A DNA stretch of 64,000 bases from M3007 sp964646615. Lineage in GTDB: Bacteria > Bacteroidota > Bacteroidia > Chitinophagales > Saprospiraceae. How positions within the stretch are numbered: the stretch's first letter is position 1; each line of letters opens with the position of its first letter. A program made the translations under genes and the position numbers. Positions 15,073 through 23,810 of the stretch are shown here, one piece after another. The stretch lies in assembly GCA_964646615.1 (NCBI GenBank), contig CAZYEV010000049.1, forward strand, positions 1 through 64,000, given 5' to 3'. A model generated the notes under the pieces. That model was given only the letters and a program-made list of their open reading frames with translations, had not been told where the DNA came from and did no database searches.

Positions 15073-17901
15073 TCACCGGGTCTGCTGCGGGAGGCCGAGG
15101 TGCGGCACGGCCTGTTGCCCGATGTATTCGCCGAGCATGCGGTAGGCCTCGAACTGCCGCTCGTCGAAATACTGGTCGGCGGTGCTTTCGTGCGGAAACG
15201 CTGGATTGGCGCGCGCGTAATTGCGCACATAGACGGGCAGCGCCTCACCTTCGGGCGATTTCATCAGCGAAGACTTCAGGTACACCAGCCACCCTTCCAT
15301 GGCTGGTTGGTAGCGGGTAGCCGGGTATAGGATTTTTCCGACGGCCACACATGCCGAGCAGTAAGGCCCTGCTTCAGGCTTTTCGGGCGTAAGCGGCGTC
15401 AGGTCAATCTCGATGTCGGTATTGTAAATGGCCTTGGCCAGTCGCAGGGCCTGGCTGAAGGAAGCGAACGAAAACTTTGCATCCTCCTCAAAATCAGCCA
15501 CCACGATAGTGCGGCAGCGGCGCTGGATGAGCGGGATAAGCCCCAGGTTGTCGCCCGTGTGCCCGCCGTCCGACACATACACGCGGCGCGTTTTTGACCC
15601 CAGCGCGCCCGACATTTCGCGCAGTAAGTAGAAGAGCCAGAACGGATGGCGCCGCGTCAGGCGAGAGATGCGCTCGCGCAGGGTGCGCTTCACCGGTACA
15701 CCGCTTGCCTCCAGGCGTTCCTCGGTAGCCTCCTTGTGCAGGTACCACGGGTTATCAATCCAATAGCCTGTGCGCAGGTTGAGCAGCGTAAGGTAAAAAT
15801 TGGAGGCGGCAAAGCCTAAGTAGCCCATGCCGCCGGCGACTGCTGCTGCCGAAATCGTCATGGCAGTGTTCAGCTTCATGCTGCCGCCCCGATACCTGTC
15901 GGTGCGGTAGTAGCCCGTCGTGCGCGAGCCGACGAAGTATTTGGAGAAAATGAAGTGGTCGCTCTTCTGGGTCTTTTGCGCCAGGTCTTCTGTGCCTTGC
16001 AGGTTGAGCGCAGCCACAATGATGTGGTACGGCCCTTTGCCGTTGCCGTCGCCCAGGTTGGCTAAGCGCAGGTTTTCGTGATTGCGCAAGGTTACATCAA
16101 ACAGGCCTTTCGGATGCACCCGTTGATCCTCGCCCCTTTGGGGCAGTTCCGGGGTGCGTTGCACTCGCCCGTCCGTGCGCAAAAAAGCCTCCGTCAGGCG
16201 GTCGCGATAGAAGAAGTGCAATGAAATATCGTTGGAGTTGGCCGCAAAGCCCAGCAAGATCAGCAGGGCAGAAAACCCTATCAGCATCAGCAAAGCCACG
16301 CCAAAGCGCTTAGAAGTATCGTCGCCCACCCATATCTGCTCCAACTCAAAGAGCGTCGTAGAGACCCAGGCCAGTGCCAGACCCACAAACAGGAAGATGG
16401 ACAGGTTGAGCAAGGGCTTTTGCACGGCATTCAAAAGGTTGTTCCACAGACTACTCACGCCCGTTTTGCCCGCCAGGCTCTGCGCCGTGAAATAGTAGGC
16501 CAGCGCCACCGGCACAAATGAGAACAGCAAGCGCACCAGCAGCCCATGTTCTCCAAACAACAGCAAGATAATCAGAGGAAAAAGCAGCGACACTCCTAAC
16601 CCCAAAAAAGACGCCCCCTGCATGCCCATATAGAAGGAGCGGTATAGCCGACCGGCCACCTTCTCCTGGAGGTTGTTGACGAAAAAAAGCGCCGTCAGCA
16701 CCACGCAAACCACCAGCAATCCGGCAGCAAAAGCGCCCGGCAAAGCCATCATGACAAAGTAGCCCTGATCCTCAAAATAGCCTAACTGCGCCAGTGCAAT
16801 GGCCGTCAGGTACGCCAGCCCCGGGCCAGCCAGATAAGCCAGCAAAATAAAACGCCGCTCGAAAGCACCGGCGACGTGCTGAAACAGGTTCTGCCCTCCC
16901 GGCCTGTCGTAGTACCGGTCTTTAGCCGGGTCCTTATACTGTGCCTCAGCGCTCTCCATCTGCGCTACCCGCTCCGGAATGCGGCGCGCCACCAGCACCG
17001 CTCCCCACGCGGATGCACCGCCCAGCGAAAAAAAGAGCAATACCAACGGCCAATAGCGCCCTACCGCATGCACAATCAGGTAAATCTGCGGCCACAGATG
17101 TGTCGAAAACCAGATAGAAAGTTTTTCGCTAAACGGCATAGCGTCCCAGTCCTTACCTGAACGGAAAAGCACGCCTAAGCCCCGCTCTTCTACCGGATGA
17201 TGCTGGCTGTAAAAGGTCATCGGATGCGCCAGCTGCTCGATGAAACGCCCACCCGACATGGCCGCAAAAAGCACGTGGTGTACCAAAACTACCACCGCCA
17301 GCAGCAACAAAAACAGCGTCAGATGAATGAGCAGGCCCGACACAACGGCGCCTACTGCCCGACTGACATCCCAGCCAAAAATACCCCGCCGCGGTGTCAG
17401 GTATTCACCATAGCGGCGCAAATGCAGCAACTGGTGTTTGGCGGTCAGGCGCGTGCGCTCCAAAGGCGCGTACTCGTAGTCTATTTTGGGCGATAGCGGG
17501 CAGTCGTCTTCGCTCAGGCCCACCTCTTCGGCCTTGTAGCGTTCGTTCACATTGGGCGCAGGGCTGTACTTTTCTAAGTTATTTGGCTCGCGGCTCAGCA
17601 ACGATGACAGGCAGGAGCCGATGTATCCCCCGCCCGATACCGTGCTCAAGTAATCGAAGCATTTCAGAACATTCGCCCGAATGAATGCTTGAAACAACCC
17701 CAGACCCAGGGTAGCCGAACGGACGCCGCCGCCCGAAATGGCCAGCCCGACGAGATTATCCTCGCTGGGTGGCTCCAGCCCATTTTTCCGGCGCCGCTCC
17801 CTCAGGTAGCGCTCGCGCTCGACGGCCAGAATGTGGTGCGTCCGCTCGATGTAATCGGGCGGATTGTGCGGGTCAAAGGGCGGAGGCGTTGGTGCGGCCA
17901 T
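15073..17901 (-). CDS. Patatin-like phospholipase with membrane segments
   Basis: The 942-residue protein carries a patatin hydrolase core interrupted by a large membrane region. The oxyanion loop is SGGGVRSA at about 56-63, the nucleophile Ser89 lies in STVSGGGYIGS, and the catalytic Asp778 in VSDGGHTGDNLGL. Between them several hydrophobic helices can be seen (about 175-200, 280-300, 350-420, 435-560). The predicted reaction is acyl-ester hydrolysis of membrane lipids. It follows the sterol-desaturase-type hydroxylase gene by 73 bases on the same strand, so the two may be co-transcribed and act on lipids. A palindromic repeat unit follows the stop codon. Confidence 0.85.
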   Translation of the reverse strand: MAAPTPPPFDPHNPPDYIERTHHILAVERERYLRERRRKNGLEPPSEDNLVGLAISGGGVRSATLGLGLFQAFIRANVLKCFDYLSTVSGGGYIGSCLSSLLSREPNNLEKYSPAPNVNERYKAEEVGLSEDDCPLSPKIDYEYAPLERTRLTAKHQLLHLRRYGEYLTPRRGIFGWDVSRAVGAVVSGLLIHLTLFLLLLAVVVLVHHVLFAAMSGGRFIEQLAHPMTFYSQHHPVEERGLGVLFRSGKDWDAMPFSEKLSIWFSTHLWPQIYLIVHAVGRYWPLVLLFFSLGGASAWGAVLVARRIPERVAQMESAEAQYKDPAKDRYYDRPGGQNLFQHVAGAFERRFILLAYLAGPGLAYLTAIALAQLGYFEDQGYFVMMALPGAFAAGLLVVCVVLTALFFVNNLQEKVAGRLYRSFYMGMQGASFLGLGVSLLFPLIILLLFGEHGLLVRLLFSFVPVALAYYFTAQSLAGKTGVSSLWNNLLNAVQKPLLNLSIFLFVGLALAWVSTTLFELEQIWVGDDTSKRFGVALLMLIGFSALLILLGFAANSNDISLHFFYRDRLTEAFLRTDGRVQRTPELPQRGEDQRVHPKGLFDVTLRNHENLRLANLGDGNGKGPYHIIVAALNLQGTEDLAQKTQKSDHFIFSKYFVGSRTTGYYRTDRYRGGSMKLNTAMTISAAAVAGGMGYLGFAASNFYLTLLNLRTGYWIDNPWYLHKEATEERLEASGVPVKRTLRERISRLTRRHPFWLFYLLREMSGALGSKTRRVYVSDGGHTGDNLGLIPLIQRRCRTIVVADFEEDAKFSFASFSQALRLAKAIYNTDIEIDLTPLTPEKPEAGPYCSACVAVGKILYPATRYQPAMEGWLVYLKSSLMKSPEGEALPVYVRNYARANPAFPHESTADQYFDERQFEAYRMLGEYIGQQAVPHLGLPQQTR

Positions 17902-17974
17902 AACACAGAAACAGGGTCAGGTGAGAAGAATGGAAAAAAAGCGATGCCCCTCCGCCCGAAAGCGCCGGAGTGCC

Positions 17975-18652
17975 TCAAAGGTACTTCTCAGCGTCTTCTA
18001 CCACCACGCGAATAGACGCGCGCTTCTGCCGATTGGGCACGGTGCCAAACACGTAGTCCCACAGCGGCGACGAAACGCCAAACATCACATCGTCCTCGCT
18101 GTAATGGTGAATGGCGTGGTTGATCCAGAGCATGCGCAGCGCGTTTTTGGGCATCTTAAAAATGTGCACCGAGTAATGCACCACCAGGTAAAGGGCATAG
18201 CCCACCATGAAGCCCGCCAGAAAAGAAAAGGCGTACTGGCCCAGCACGAGCCGGAACAGGCCCAGCAGCACCGTGCCAATGACTACGCTCAACACCGGCG
18301 GCATGGCCAGACGGCTCTTGTCTTTAGGATAAGCATGGTGCACCCCGTGCATCGTCCACTGAAATTTACGCCGCGACTCCGTAGTCGGCTCAATGTGATA
18401 GACGTAGCGATGCACCAGGTACTCCACCAGCGTAAAGAACAGCAAGCCGCCGGCAAAAAGGCCCACTATCTGGAGGTTGCTCAGAGCGGTGGCCTTCTTC
18501 GTCCACACAATCAGGCCCGTAGCATACAGGAAAAACAGCGATACCGGTACAGCAATGTGGGTGCGCGTCAGGCTATCTAAAAACTTGTTGTTGAACAGCC
18601 GAACCGATACGTCCTCGTTCGAGACAAACGGCTTTTGCTTCGCATTTTTCAT
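17975..18652 (-). CDS. Sterol desaturase / fatty acid hydroxylase superfamily membrane protein
   Basis: This 225-residue membrane protein has the His-rich di-iron motifs of the superfamily: HRYVYH, HGVHH, HYSVH and HAIHH. Hydrophobic helices lie between them. It should hydroxylate or desaturate a lipid at the cytoplasmic membrane using molecular oxygen; the exact lipid is unknown. A longer frame exists to 18778, but a TAATTTTG promoter box lies inside it at 18706-18713, so the ATG at 18652 (MKNAKQKPFVSNED) is used. The next gene downstream is the patatin-like phospholipase. Confidence 0.83.
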   Translation of the reverse strand: MKNAKQKPFVSNEDVSVRLFNNKFLDSLTRTHIAVPVSLFFLYATGLIVWTKKATALSNLQIVGLFAGGLLFFTLVEYLVHRYVYHIEPTTESRRKFQWTMHGVHHAYPKDKSRLAMPPVLSVVIGTVLLGLFRLVLGQYAFSFLAGFMVGYALYLVVHYSVHIFKMPKNALRMLWINHAIHHYSEDDVMFGVSSPLWDYVFGTVPNRQKRASIRVVVEDAEKYL

Positions 18653-18705
18653 AGCAAGAGGCAGATGTATGGGCTGAATAACACTGGTTTTTGAAAAAGC
18701 GGCGC

Positions 18706-18713
18706 CAAAATTA
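18706..18713 (-). promoter_or_regulatory. -7 promoter box TAATTTTG for the hydroxylase gene
   Basis: The minus strand reads TAATTTTGGCGCC, a full TAnnTTTG match about 54 bases before the ATG at 18652. Confidence 0.5.
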
Positions 18714-18806
18714 AGGCGCTTTGAAAATACGCGAAGCCTGTGTGCGGGAACAATCTTCATTTTAAAAAAATATGCCAAAATTCGGCTTTAAGCCCAAAAA
18801 GGTGGG

Positions 18807-18814
18807 TACATTTG
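18807..18814 (+). promoter_or_regulatory. -7 promoter box TACATTTG for the glycine-rich gene
   Basis: TACATTTGTCGC fits the box and lies about 60 bases before the ATG at 18875; a longer in-frame opening before it is therefore not used. Confidence 0.5.
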
Positions 18815-18874
18815 TCGCGGACCGGGAAACAATGCACCACTATTCATTTCATTACAAAACAAAACGTACCACAC

Positions 18875-19240
18875 ATGAACACCACACTGACTTCCTCCGC
18901 GATAACGCTGATAGCTGGTTTTCTCGTCAACAAGTTTCTGCCGGCAGGCTCGGCCACATGGGCCTTGCCACTCATTAGCGCCATTGCCGGCGTTGTACTC
19001 AAGCAAGATCCGAAAATGGGTGCTGCCTCTGGTGCCCTGGGCGGCGGTGTCTTGGGCATTCTGACCAGCCTGCTGGGCGAGGCCGCTGGCCCCGGCTTAG
19101 GTGGGCTACTGAGCGGCGTCTTGGGCCAGGAGACCGCTGGCGGTCTCATTGGTTCGCTGCTCGGCGGCGGCATTTTGGGCGGCGCTGGTGGCGGCATTGG
19201 CGGTTTCCTCCAGGGCATGCTCAACAAGGCAAAGGCATAA
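18875..19240 (+). CDS. Small glycine/leucine-rich hydrophobic protein, function unknown
   Basis: The 121-residue protein starts MNTTLTSSAITLIAGFLVNK and is dominated by Gly, Leu and Ala, with GG-zipper-like runs (SGALGGGVLGILTSLLG, GLIGSLLGGGILGGAGGGIG). It has two or three hydrophobic stretches and looks like a membrane-inserted or pore-like small protein. I do not recognise a named family. It has its own promoter and a good terminator, so it is a single-gene transcript. Confidence 0.65.
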   Translation: MNTTLTSSAITLIAGFLVNKFLPAGSATWALPLISAIAGVVLKQDPKMGAASGALGGGVLGILTSLLGEAAGPGLGGLLSGVLGQETAGGLIGSLLGGGILGGAGGGIGGFLQGMLNKAKA

Positions 19241-19265
19241 GCAGTAAGCAATTACGTGTCTCCGT

Positions 19266-19305
19266 CCCCTGCCAGTACCCGGTCGCTGGCGGGGGATTTT
19301 TGTTT
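19266..19305 (+). terminator. Rho-independent terminator after the glycine-rich gene
   Basis: CCCCTGCCAG pairs with CTGGCGGGGG (one G-T pair) around a ten-base loop and is followed by ATTTTTGTTT. The promoter of the next gene starts four bases later. Confidence 0.75.
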
Positions 19306-19308
19306 GCC

Positions 19309-19316
19309 TACCTTTG
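19309..19316 (+). promoter_or_regulatory. -7 promoter box TACCTTTG almost touching a start codon
   Basis: TACCTTTGCCCGC is followed by ATG at 19322, five bases after the box. With the usual spacing from box to first transcribed base, the message would be leaderless or nearly so. Confidence 0.5.
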
Positions 19317-19321
19317 CCCGC

Positions 19322-19681
19322 ATGCAAAGGCAAGCACTTCTATCGGCAGGCGTAGCATTGGCGGTGCTGTTGCTGGCGGCATGCCAAAGCCCGGCGCCGT
19401 CGAGTCGTTTTTCTTCCATTGCCGATGCCTATTGCGAATGCACGGCCATGCTGGCGCGGCTCAATCGGGCGACAGACACCCTCGAGCACGGCCGCCTGCC
19501 CCAGCAGTTCAGGCAAATCGAAAAAGCCTTCGAGCAAGCGCGCGAGTGCATGGCCGCCACCATTGGGCAGTACGGCCTGCTGCAAGCCGCCGAACTCGAT
19601 AGCCTGACGCCCCTGCTCCAACAGCGCTGCCCCGAAGTGGCCCAACAGCGCGACTTGCTCGAAGAATTACTGAGCCGATAA
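19322..19681 (+). CDS. Small lipoprotein, function unknown
   Basis: The 119-residue protein starts MQRQALLSAGVALAVLLLAA and continues with the lipobox Cys (LLAAC), so it should be a membrane-anchored lipoprotein. The mature part has CECTAMLARL and later Cys residues (CMAATIG, QRCPEVAQQ), spaced so that a disulfide is possible. It is mostly helical. A longer frame begins at 19256 but covers the terminator and promoter, so it is not used. folB follows 23 bases later on the same strand. I do not know the family. Confidence 0.7.
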   Translation: MQRQALLSAGVALAVLLLAACQSPAPSSRFSSIADAYCECTAMLARLNRATDTLEHGRLPQQFRQIEKAFEQARECMAATIGQYGLLQAAELDSLTPLLQQRCPEVAQQRDLLEELLSR

Positions 19682-19704
19682 CCACTCACCACACCCCGTT
19701 TCCT

Positions 19705-20220
19705 ATGGCCTTTATCGCCATCGAAGGCATGCGCTTCCACGCTTACCACGGCGTCCATGAAGAAGAGCGGCGCGTCGGCGCCGACTATCTGGTAGATGTG
19801 TACGTACAGACCGACATCACCCAGGCCGCTCAAAAAGACGACATCGAGAAAACCATCAACTACGAAACCATCTATCGGCTATGCCAATTAGAAATGGGCC
19901 AGCCGCGCAAACTCCTGGAAACGGTGGTCATGGCCATAGTAGAGCGCATGAAAAATCAGTTTGACAACATGATCGCCCTCCGGATCTGCGTGCGAAAATT
20001 GCACCCGCCCTTGGGCGGCCAGGTAGCGTCTGTGTACGTCCAGGAGGAGATCAGCTTCATGGCCGAATGCCCCCGATGCAAAAAGCCCTTTGTCAGCTAT
20101 ACCCCCAACGGCTGCTGGGAACGCTTCCCCAACCTGCACCCCGCCACCAAAGAAACGCTCCTGCGCCAGTTCGGCGGCAAATGCCTGTGCGACAACTGCC
20201 TTAAGTTTTACGCCGGCTGA
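19705..20220 (+). CDS. folB: Dihydroneopterin aldolase fused to a cysteine-rich zinc-binding (CWC-type) domain
   Basis: Residues 1-118 are a complete FolB: FIAIEGMRFHAYHGVHEEER at the start with the catalytic-site Glu, INYETIY with the active-site Tyr, and VRKLHPPLGG with the catalytic Lys. It converts 7,8-dihydroneopterin to the hydroxymethyl pterin in folate synthesis. Residues 119-171 add a small Cys-rich module: C122-x2-C125, GCWERFP with one more Cys, and C160-x-C162-x2-C165 in KCLCDNCL. This resembles the cysteine-rich CWC family and should bind one metal. The reading frame runs through without a break. Its end overlaps the end of mtaB on the other strand by 13 bases. Confidence 0.88.
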   Translation: MAFIAIEGMRFHAYHGVHEEERRVGADYLVDVYVQTDITQAAQKDDIEKTINYETIYRLCQLEMGQPRKLLETVVMAIVERMKNQFDNMIALRICVRKLHPPLGGQVASVYVQEEISFMAECPRCKKPFVSYTPNGCWERFPNLHPATKETLLRQFGGKCLCDNCLKFYAG

Positions 20221-21551
20221 AGCACTGCGCCCCGAACCGCTTCGCCATCGGGGGTTAGCTCTTGCAGAAAAACCCCCTGAAGCGCATTGACGGCGCCGGC
20301 GTCCGCCGGGACTTCTATCCGGATATAATTGTCCGTAAAGCCGCCCAATAGCGCGGGGTCTTTGTGGTGTTCCAGCAAGACCGGCCGCGCCGTGCTGAGG
20401 TGTTGCTGGTAAAAATGTCGGCGTTTCATCTCCGACAGGCCGCGCAGCGCTTGATTGCGGCGGCGGCGCTCCTCCATGGGCACGGCGCCGGGCATCGCAG
20501 CAGCCGGTGTGTTGGCCCGCTCGGAGTAGGTGAACACATGCAAATAGGAAACATCCAATTGCTGAAGAAATCGGTAAGTCTCTAAAAAATCCGCCTCCGT
20601 CTCGCCCGGAAAGCCCACAATAACATCGCAGCCGATGCAGGCATGCGGCATAAGGCGTTTGATAGTCTCCACCCGCGCCGCGTACAGGTCGCGCCGGTAG
20701 CGGCGCCGCATGTCGCGCAGCTGCTTGTCGTTGCCCGACTGCAATGGGACGTGAAAGTGCGGCATAAAGCGCCGGCTTTGCGCCACAAAGGCGATAATTT
20801 CATCCGTAAGCAAATTCGGCTCAATGCTGCTGATGCGGATGCGCGGTACCTCAACGGCCTCATCTAAGGCGCGGATGAGGTCAATGAAGAGCGCCTCCTT
20901 TTTGGGCCGCTCGCCCTCAATGACCGCCGTGCCGTTGCCAAAATCGCCCAGATTGACGCCCGTTAGCACAATTTCGCGCACGCCTTGCTCCGCTAAGCGC
21001 TGTGCGTTGGCTACGGCATTCTCTACCGTGTCGGAGCGGCTGGCTCCGCGTGCCTGTGGAATGGTGCAAAACGAGCACTTGTAGTCGCATCCGTCCTGCA
21101 CTTTCAAAAACGATCGCGTGCGGTCGCCAAAAGAGAAGGCGGCGTGAAACGTATTCACCTCTCGCACTTCGCCAGCCTGCACCATGCCCTTACCCTGCGC
21201 TTTTGTCAGATCATCCACGTAGTCCAGGATGCGGAATTTCTCCCCGGCGCCCAGCACCAAATCCACCCCCGGAATGTCAGCAATCTCCTGGGGCTTCAGC
21301 TGCGCATAACAGCCCGTAACCACCACAAAAGCATCGGGCCGGCGGCGCAGCGCCTGGCGCACCACTTTCTTACATTCACGGTCGGCCTGCTCCGTTACCG
21401 AACAGGTATTGATGACGTAAATGTCGGCCTCCTCTTCAAAGCGCACAGGCAAATAGCCCTGCTGCTCGAACAGGCGCGCCAGCGCCGAAGTCTCCGAAAA
21501 ATTCAACTTGCAGCCCAGCGTATGAAAAGCGACCGTGCGCGGTGTAGCCAT
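20208..21551 (-). CDS. mtaB: tRNA t6A37 methylthiotransferase MtaB
   Basis: The 447-residue radical-SAM enzyme adds a methylthio group to N6-threonylcarbamoyladenosine 37 in tRNAs. The N-terminal cluster ligands are in TLGCKLN, INTCSV and VTGCYAQ; the radical-SAM motif is GCDYKCSFCTIPQARG (CxxxCxxC). A C-terminal TRAM-like region with VLLEHHKDPALLGGFTDNYIRIEV follows. KLNFSET rather than MNxxDSE at the first Cys points to MtaB rather than MiaB. A longer frame goes to 21677, but the promoter box at 21577-21584 fixes the ATG at 21551 (MATPRTVAFHTLG). Confidence 0.9.
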   Translation of the reverse strand: MATPRTVAFHTLGCKLNFSETSALARLFEQQGYLPVRFEEEADIYVINTCSVTEQADRECKKVVRQALRRRPDAFVVVTGCYAQLKPQEIADIPGVDLVLGAGEKFRILDYVDDLTKAQGKGMVQAGEVREVNTFHAAFSFGDRTRSFLKVQDGCDYKCSFCTIPQARGASRSDTVENAVANAQRLAEQGVREIVLTGVNLGDFGNGTAVIEGERPKKEALFIDLIRALDEAVEVPRIRISSIEPNLLTDEIIAFVAQSRRFMPHFHVPLQSGNDKQLRDMRRRYRRDLYAARVETIKRLMPHACIGCDVIVGFPGETEADFLETYRFLQQLDVSYLHVFTYSERANTPAAAMPGAVPMEERRRRNQALRGLSEMKRRHFYQQHLSTARPVLLEHHKDPALLGGFTDNYIRIEVPADAGAVNALQGVFLQELTPDGEAVRGAVLQPA

Positions 21552-21576
21552 GGCGTTTCTTTCCAAAAAAGGCCTG

Positions 21577-21584
21577 CAAAGGTA
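21577..21584 (-). promoter_or_regulatory. -7 promoter box TACCTTTG for mtaB
   Basis: The minus strand reads GGTACCTTTGCAGGCC about 26 bases before the ATG at 21551. Confidence 0.6.
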
Positions 21585-21792
21585 CCACCCTGGAGCCATT
21601 TCAGGCGCATGCCTCAACTTTCTTCGGCAGATACGCTGCGCGCCATCTGCCAAAAGGTAGCCCAGATGCGCCCTCAAGGTGCCAAAACGTCAGGTTTTTC
21701 GCCGTGGCATATTCATTGATGCGTCAGGGCATCAAATCTCTTTTTAGCATCACAACTGCATTCAGACAGACTGCTTAAATCTGTGTTTTATC

Positions 21793-23679
21793 ATGGGAAA
21801 AATTATTGGCATTGACTTAGGAACGACGAACTCCTGCGTGGCCGTCATGATGGGCAACACGCCGGAGGTAATTGCCAACGATGAAGGCTCCCGCACGACG
21901 CCTTCGGTCGTGGCTTTTTTGGATAACGGCGAGCGCAAAGTAGGTGCGCCGGCAAAACGTCAGGCGATTACGAACCCCAAACGCACCATCTTTTCCATCA
22001 AACGCTTCATGGGGATGCGTTACAGCGAGCGCACCGATGAAATTGCGCGCGTCCCTTACAAAGTGGTACGGGGCGACAACGACACCTGCCGGGTGGAGGT
22101 GGATGGCCGCGTTTATACACCTCAGGAAATCTCGGCCATGATCCTTCAGAAAATGAAGAAGATCGCCGAAGATTACCTGGGTGAGCCGGTAACGGAAGCC
22201 GTCATCACGGTGCCCGCTTACTTCAACGACTCGCAACGCCAGGCCACCAAGGAAGCTGGCGCCATCGCAGGCTTGGATGTGAAACGCATCATCAACGAGC
22301 CGACGGCCGCTGCACTGGCTTATGGTCTGGATAAGCGCGACAAGGAAATCACGGTGGCTGTGTACGACCTCGGCGGTGGTACCTTCGACATCTCCATCCT
22401 GGAGCTGGGAGGCGGCGTCTTTGAGGTAAAGTCCACCAACGGCGACACCCACCTGGGTGGCGACGACTTCGACCAGGTCATCATCAACTGGCTGGCCGAT
22501 GAGTTCCAGCGCGAAGAGCGCGTGGACTTGCGCAAAGACCCTATGGCCCTTCAGCGCCTGCGCGAAGCCGCCGAAAAGGCCAAAATCGAGTTGTCGTCGG
22601 GCTTAGAGACGGAAATCAACCTGCCCTTCATCACGGCAGTGGATGGCCAGCCCAAGCACTTAGTGAAAAAGCTCTCGCGTGCTCAGTTCGAGAAAATGAT
22701 TGACCACTTAGTCGAGCGCACCCTGGAGCCTTGCCGCAAGGCACTGGCCGATGCGGGTCTGAAGCCTCAGGACATTGACGAAGTGATCCTGGTAGGTGGT
22801 TCCACGCGCATCCCGCGCATCCAGGAGGCGGTAGAGCAGTTCTTCGGCCGCAAGCCCAACAAGAGCGTCAACCCCGACGAGGTAGTGGCCATCGGCGCCG
22901 CTATACAGGGTGGCGTATTGAGTGGTAGCGTTTCCGATGTGTTGCTGCTCGACGTAACCCCGCTGTCGTTAGGTATCGAAACGCTGGGCGGTGTGTACGA
23001 TGTCATCATCGAAGCGAACAAGACCATCCCCATCAAGCGCTCGAAGATATACTCGACGGCTTCTGACAACCAGTCTCAAGTGGAAATCCACGTCCTGCAA
23101 GGTGAGCGGCCCATGGCCAAGGACAACCGCTCGGTAGGCCGCTTCATCTTAGATGGCATTCCGCCGGCGCCGCGTGGCGTGCCGCAAATCGAAGTAACCT
23201 TCGACATTGACGCCAACGGCATCCTGTCGGTAACGGCCATGGACAAAGGCACGGGCAAGAAGCAGAACATCCGCATCGAGGCCAGCACCGGCCTGACGAA
23301 GGAAGAGATTGCCCGCATGAAGGCCGAGGCCGAAGCCAACGCTGAAGCCGACCGCATCGCTCGCGAACGCGCAGAAAAGCTCAACATGGCCGACGCGCTC
23401 ATCTTCCAAACGGAAAAACAGTTGCGCGAGTATGGCGACAAAATCCCGGCCCACCTGCGCGAAAACATCGAAAAGGCAGTAGCCGACCTGCGTGAAGCGC
23501 ACAAAGTGCAAGACTTCAACCGCATAGACCAGGCCACTAAAGCCGTAGAAGAAGCCTGGAACGCTGCCGGTCAGGCCATCTACCAGGGCACGCAAACTGA
23601 CAATGGCCAGGGAAGCAGCGCCAGCACGACTGCCAGCGACGGTGCACAAGATGTCGAATTTGAAGAGGTGAAAAACTAA
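21793..23679 (+). CDS. dnaK: Chaperone DnaK (Hsp70)
   Basis: The 628-residue protein starts IIGIDLGTTNSCVAVM and has the phosphate loops VYDLGGGTFDISILELG and EVILVGGSTRIPRIQEAV, followed by the substrate-binding domain (LLLDVTPLSLGIETLGGV) and a helical lid. The C-terminus ends VEFEEVKN, the usual EEV-type tail. It refolds proteins with DnaJ and GrpE; neither partner is next to it. No CIRCE operator is visible in the 240 bases upstream. A strong terminator follows, so it is a single-gene unit. Confidence 0.98.
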   Translation: MGKIIGIDLGTTNSCVAVMMGNTPEVIANDEGSRTTPSVVAFLDNGERKVGAPAKRQAITNPKRTIFSIKRFMGMRYSERTDEIARVPYKVVRGDNDTCRVEVDGRVYTPQEISAMILQKMKKIAEDYLGEPVTEAVITVPAYFNDSQRQATKEAGAIAGLDVKRIINEPTAAALAYGLDKRDKEITVAVYDLGGGTFDISILELGGGVFEVKSTNGDTHLGGDDFDQVIINWLADEFQREERVDLRKDPMALQRLREAAEKAKIELSSGLETEINLPFITAVDGQPKHLVKKLSRAQFEKMIDHLVERTLEPCRKALADAGLKPQDIDEVILVGGSTRIPRIQEAVEQFFGRKPNKSVNPDEVVAIGAAIQGGVLSGSVSDVLLLDVTPLSLGIETLGGVYDVIIEANKTIPIKRSKIYSTASDNQSQVEIHVLQGERPMAKDNRSVGRFILDGIPPAPRGVPQIEVTFDIDANGILSVTAMDKGTGKKQNIRIEASTGLTKEEIARMKAEAEANAEADRIARERAEKLNMADALIFQTEKQLREYGDKIPAHLRENIEKAVADLREAHKVQDFNRIDQATKAVEEAWNAAGQAIYQGTQTDNGQGSSASTTASDGAQDVEFEEVKN

Positions 23680-23710
23680 TCGCCTCTTTCCACGAATAGG
23701 CCCTGTTACA

Positions 23711-23753
23711 ACGAGCCGCTCCGGAAATTCCCGGCAGCGGCTCGTTTCTTTTT
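23711..23753 (+). terminator. Rho-independent terminator after dnaK
   Basis: ACGAGCCGCT and AGCGGCTCGT are perfectly complementary (10 pairs) around a 15-base loop, followed by TTTCTTTTT. Confidence 0.9.
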
Positions 23754-23810
23754 GGGAAAGCCAGCCCAAAATGCGCACATTTGCACCAGCGCTAAAGCCG
23801 CCCTGCCGCC

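Noticed and set aside
21552..21792. CIRCE operator for HrcA before dnaK
   Set aside because: No TTAGCACTC-N9-GAGTGCTAA-like inverted repeat is present.
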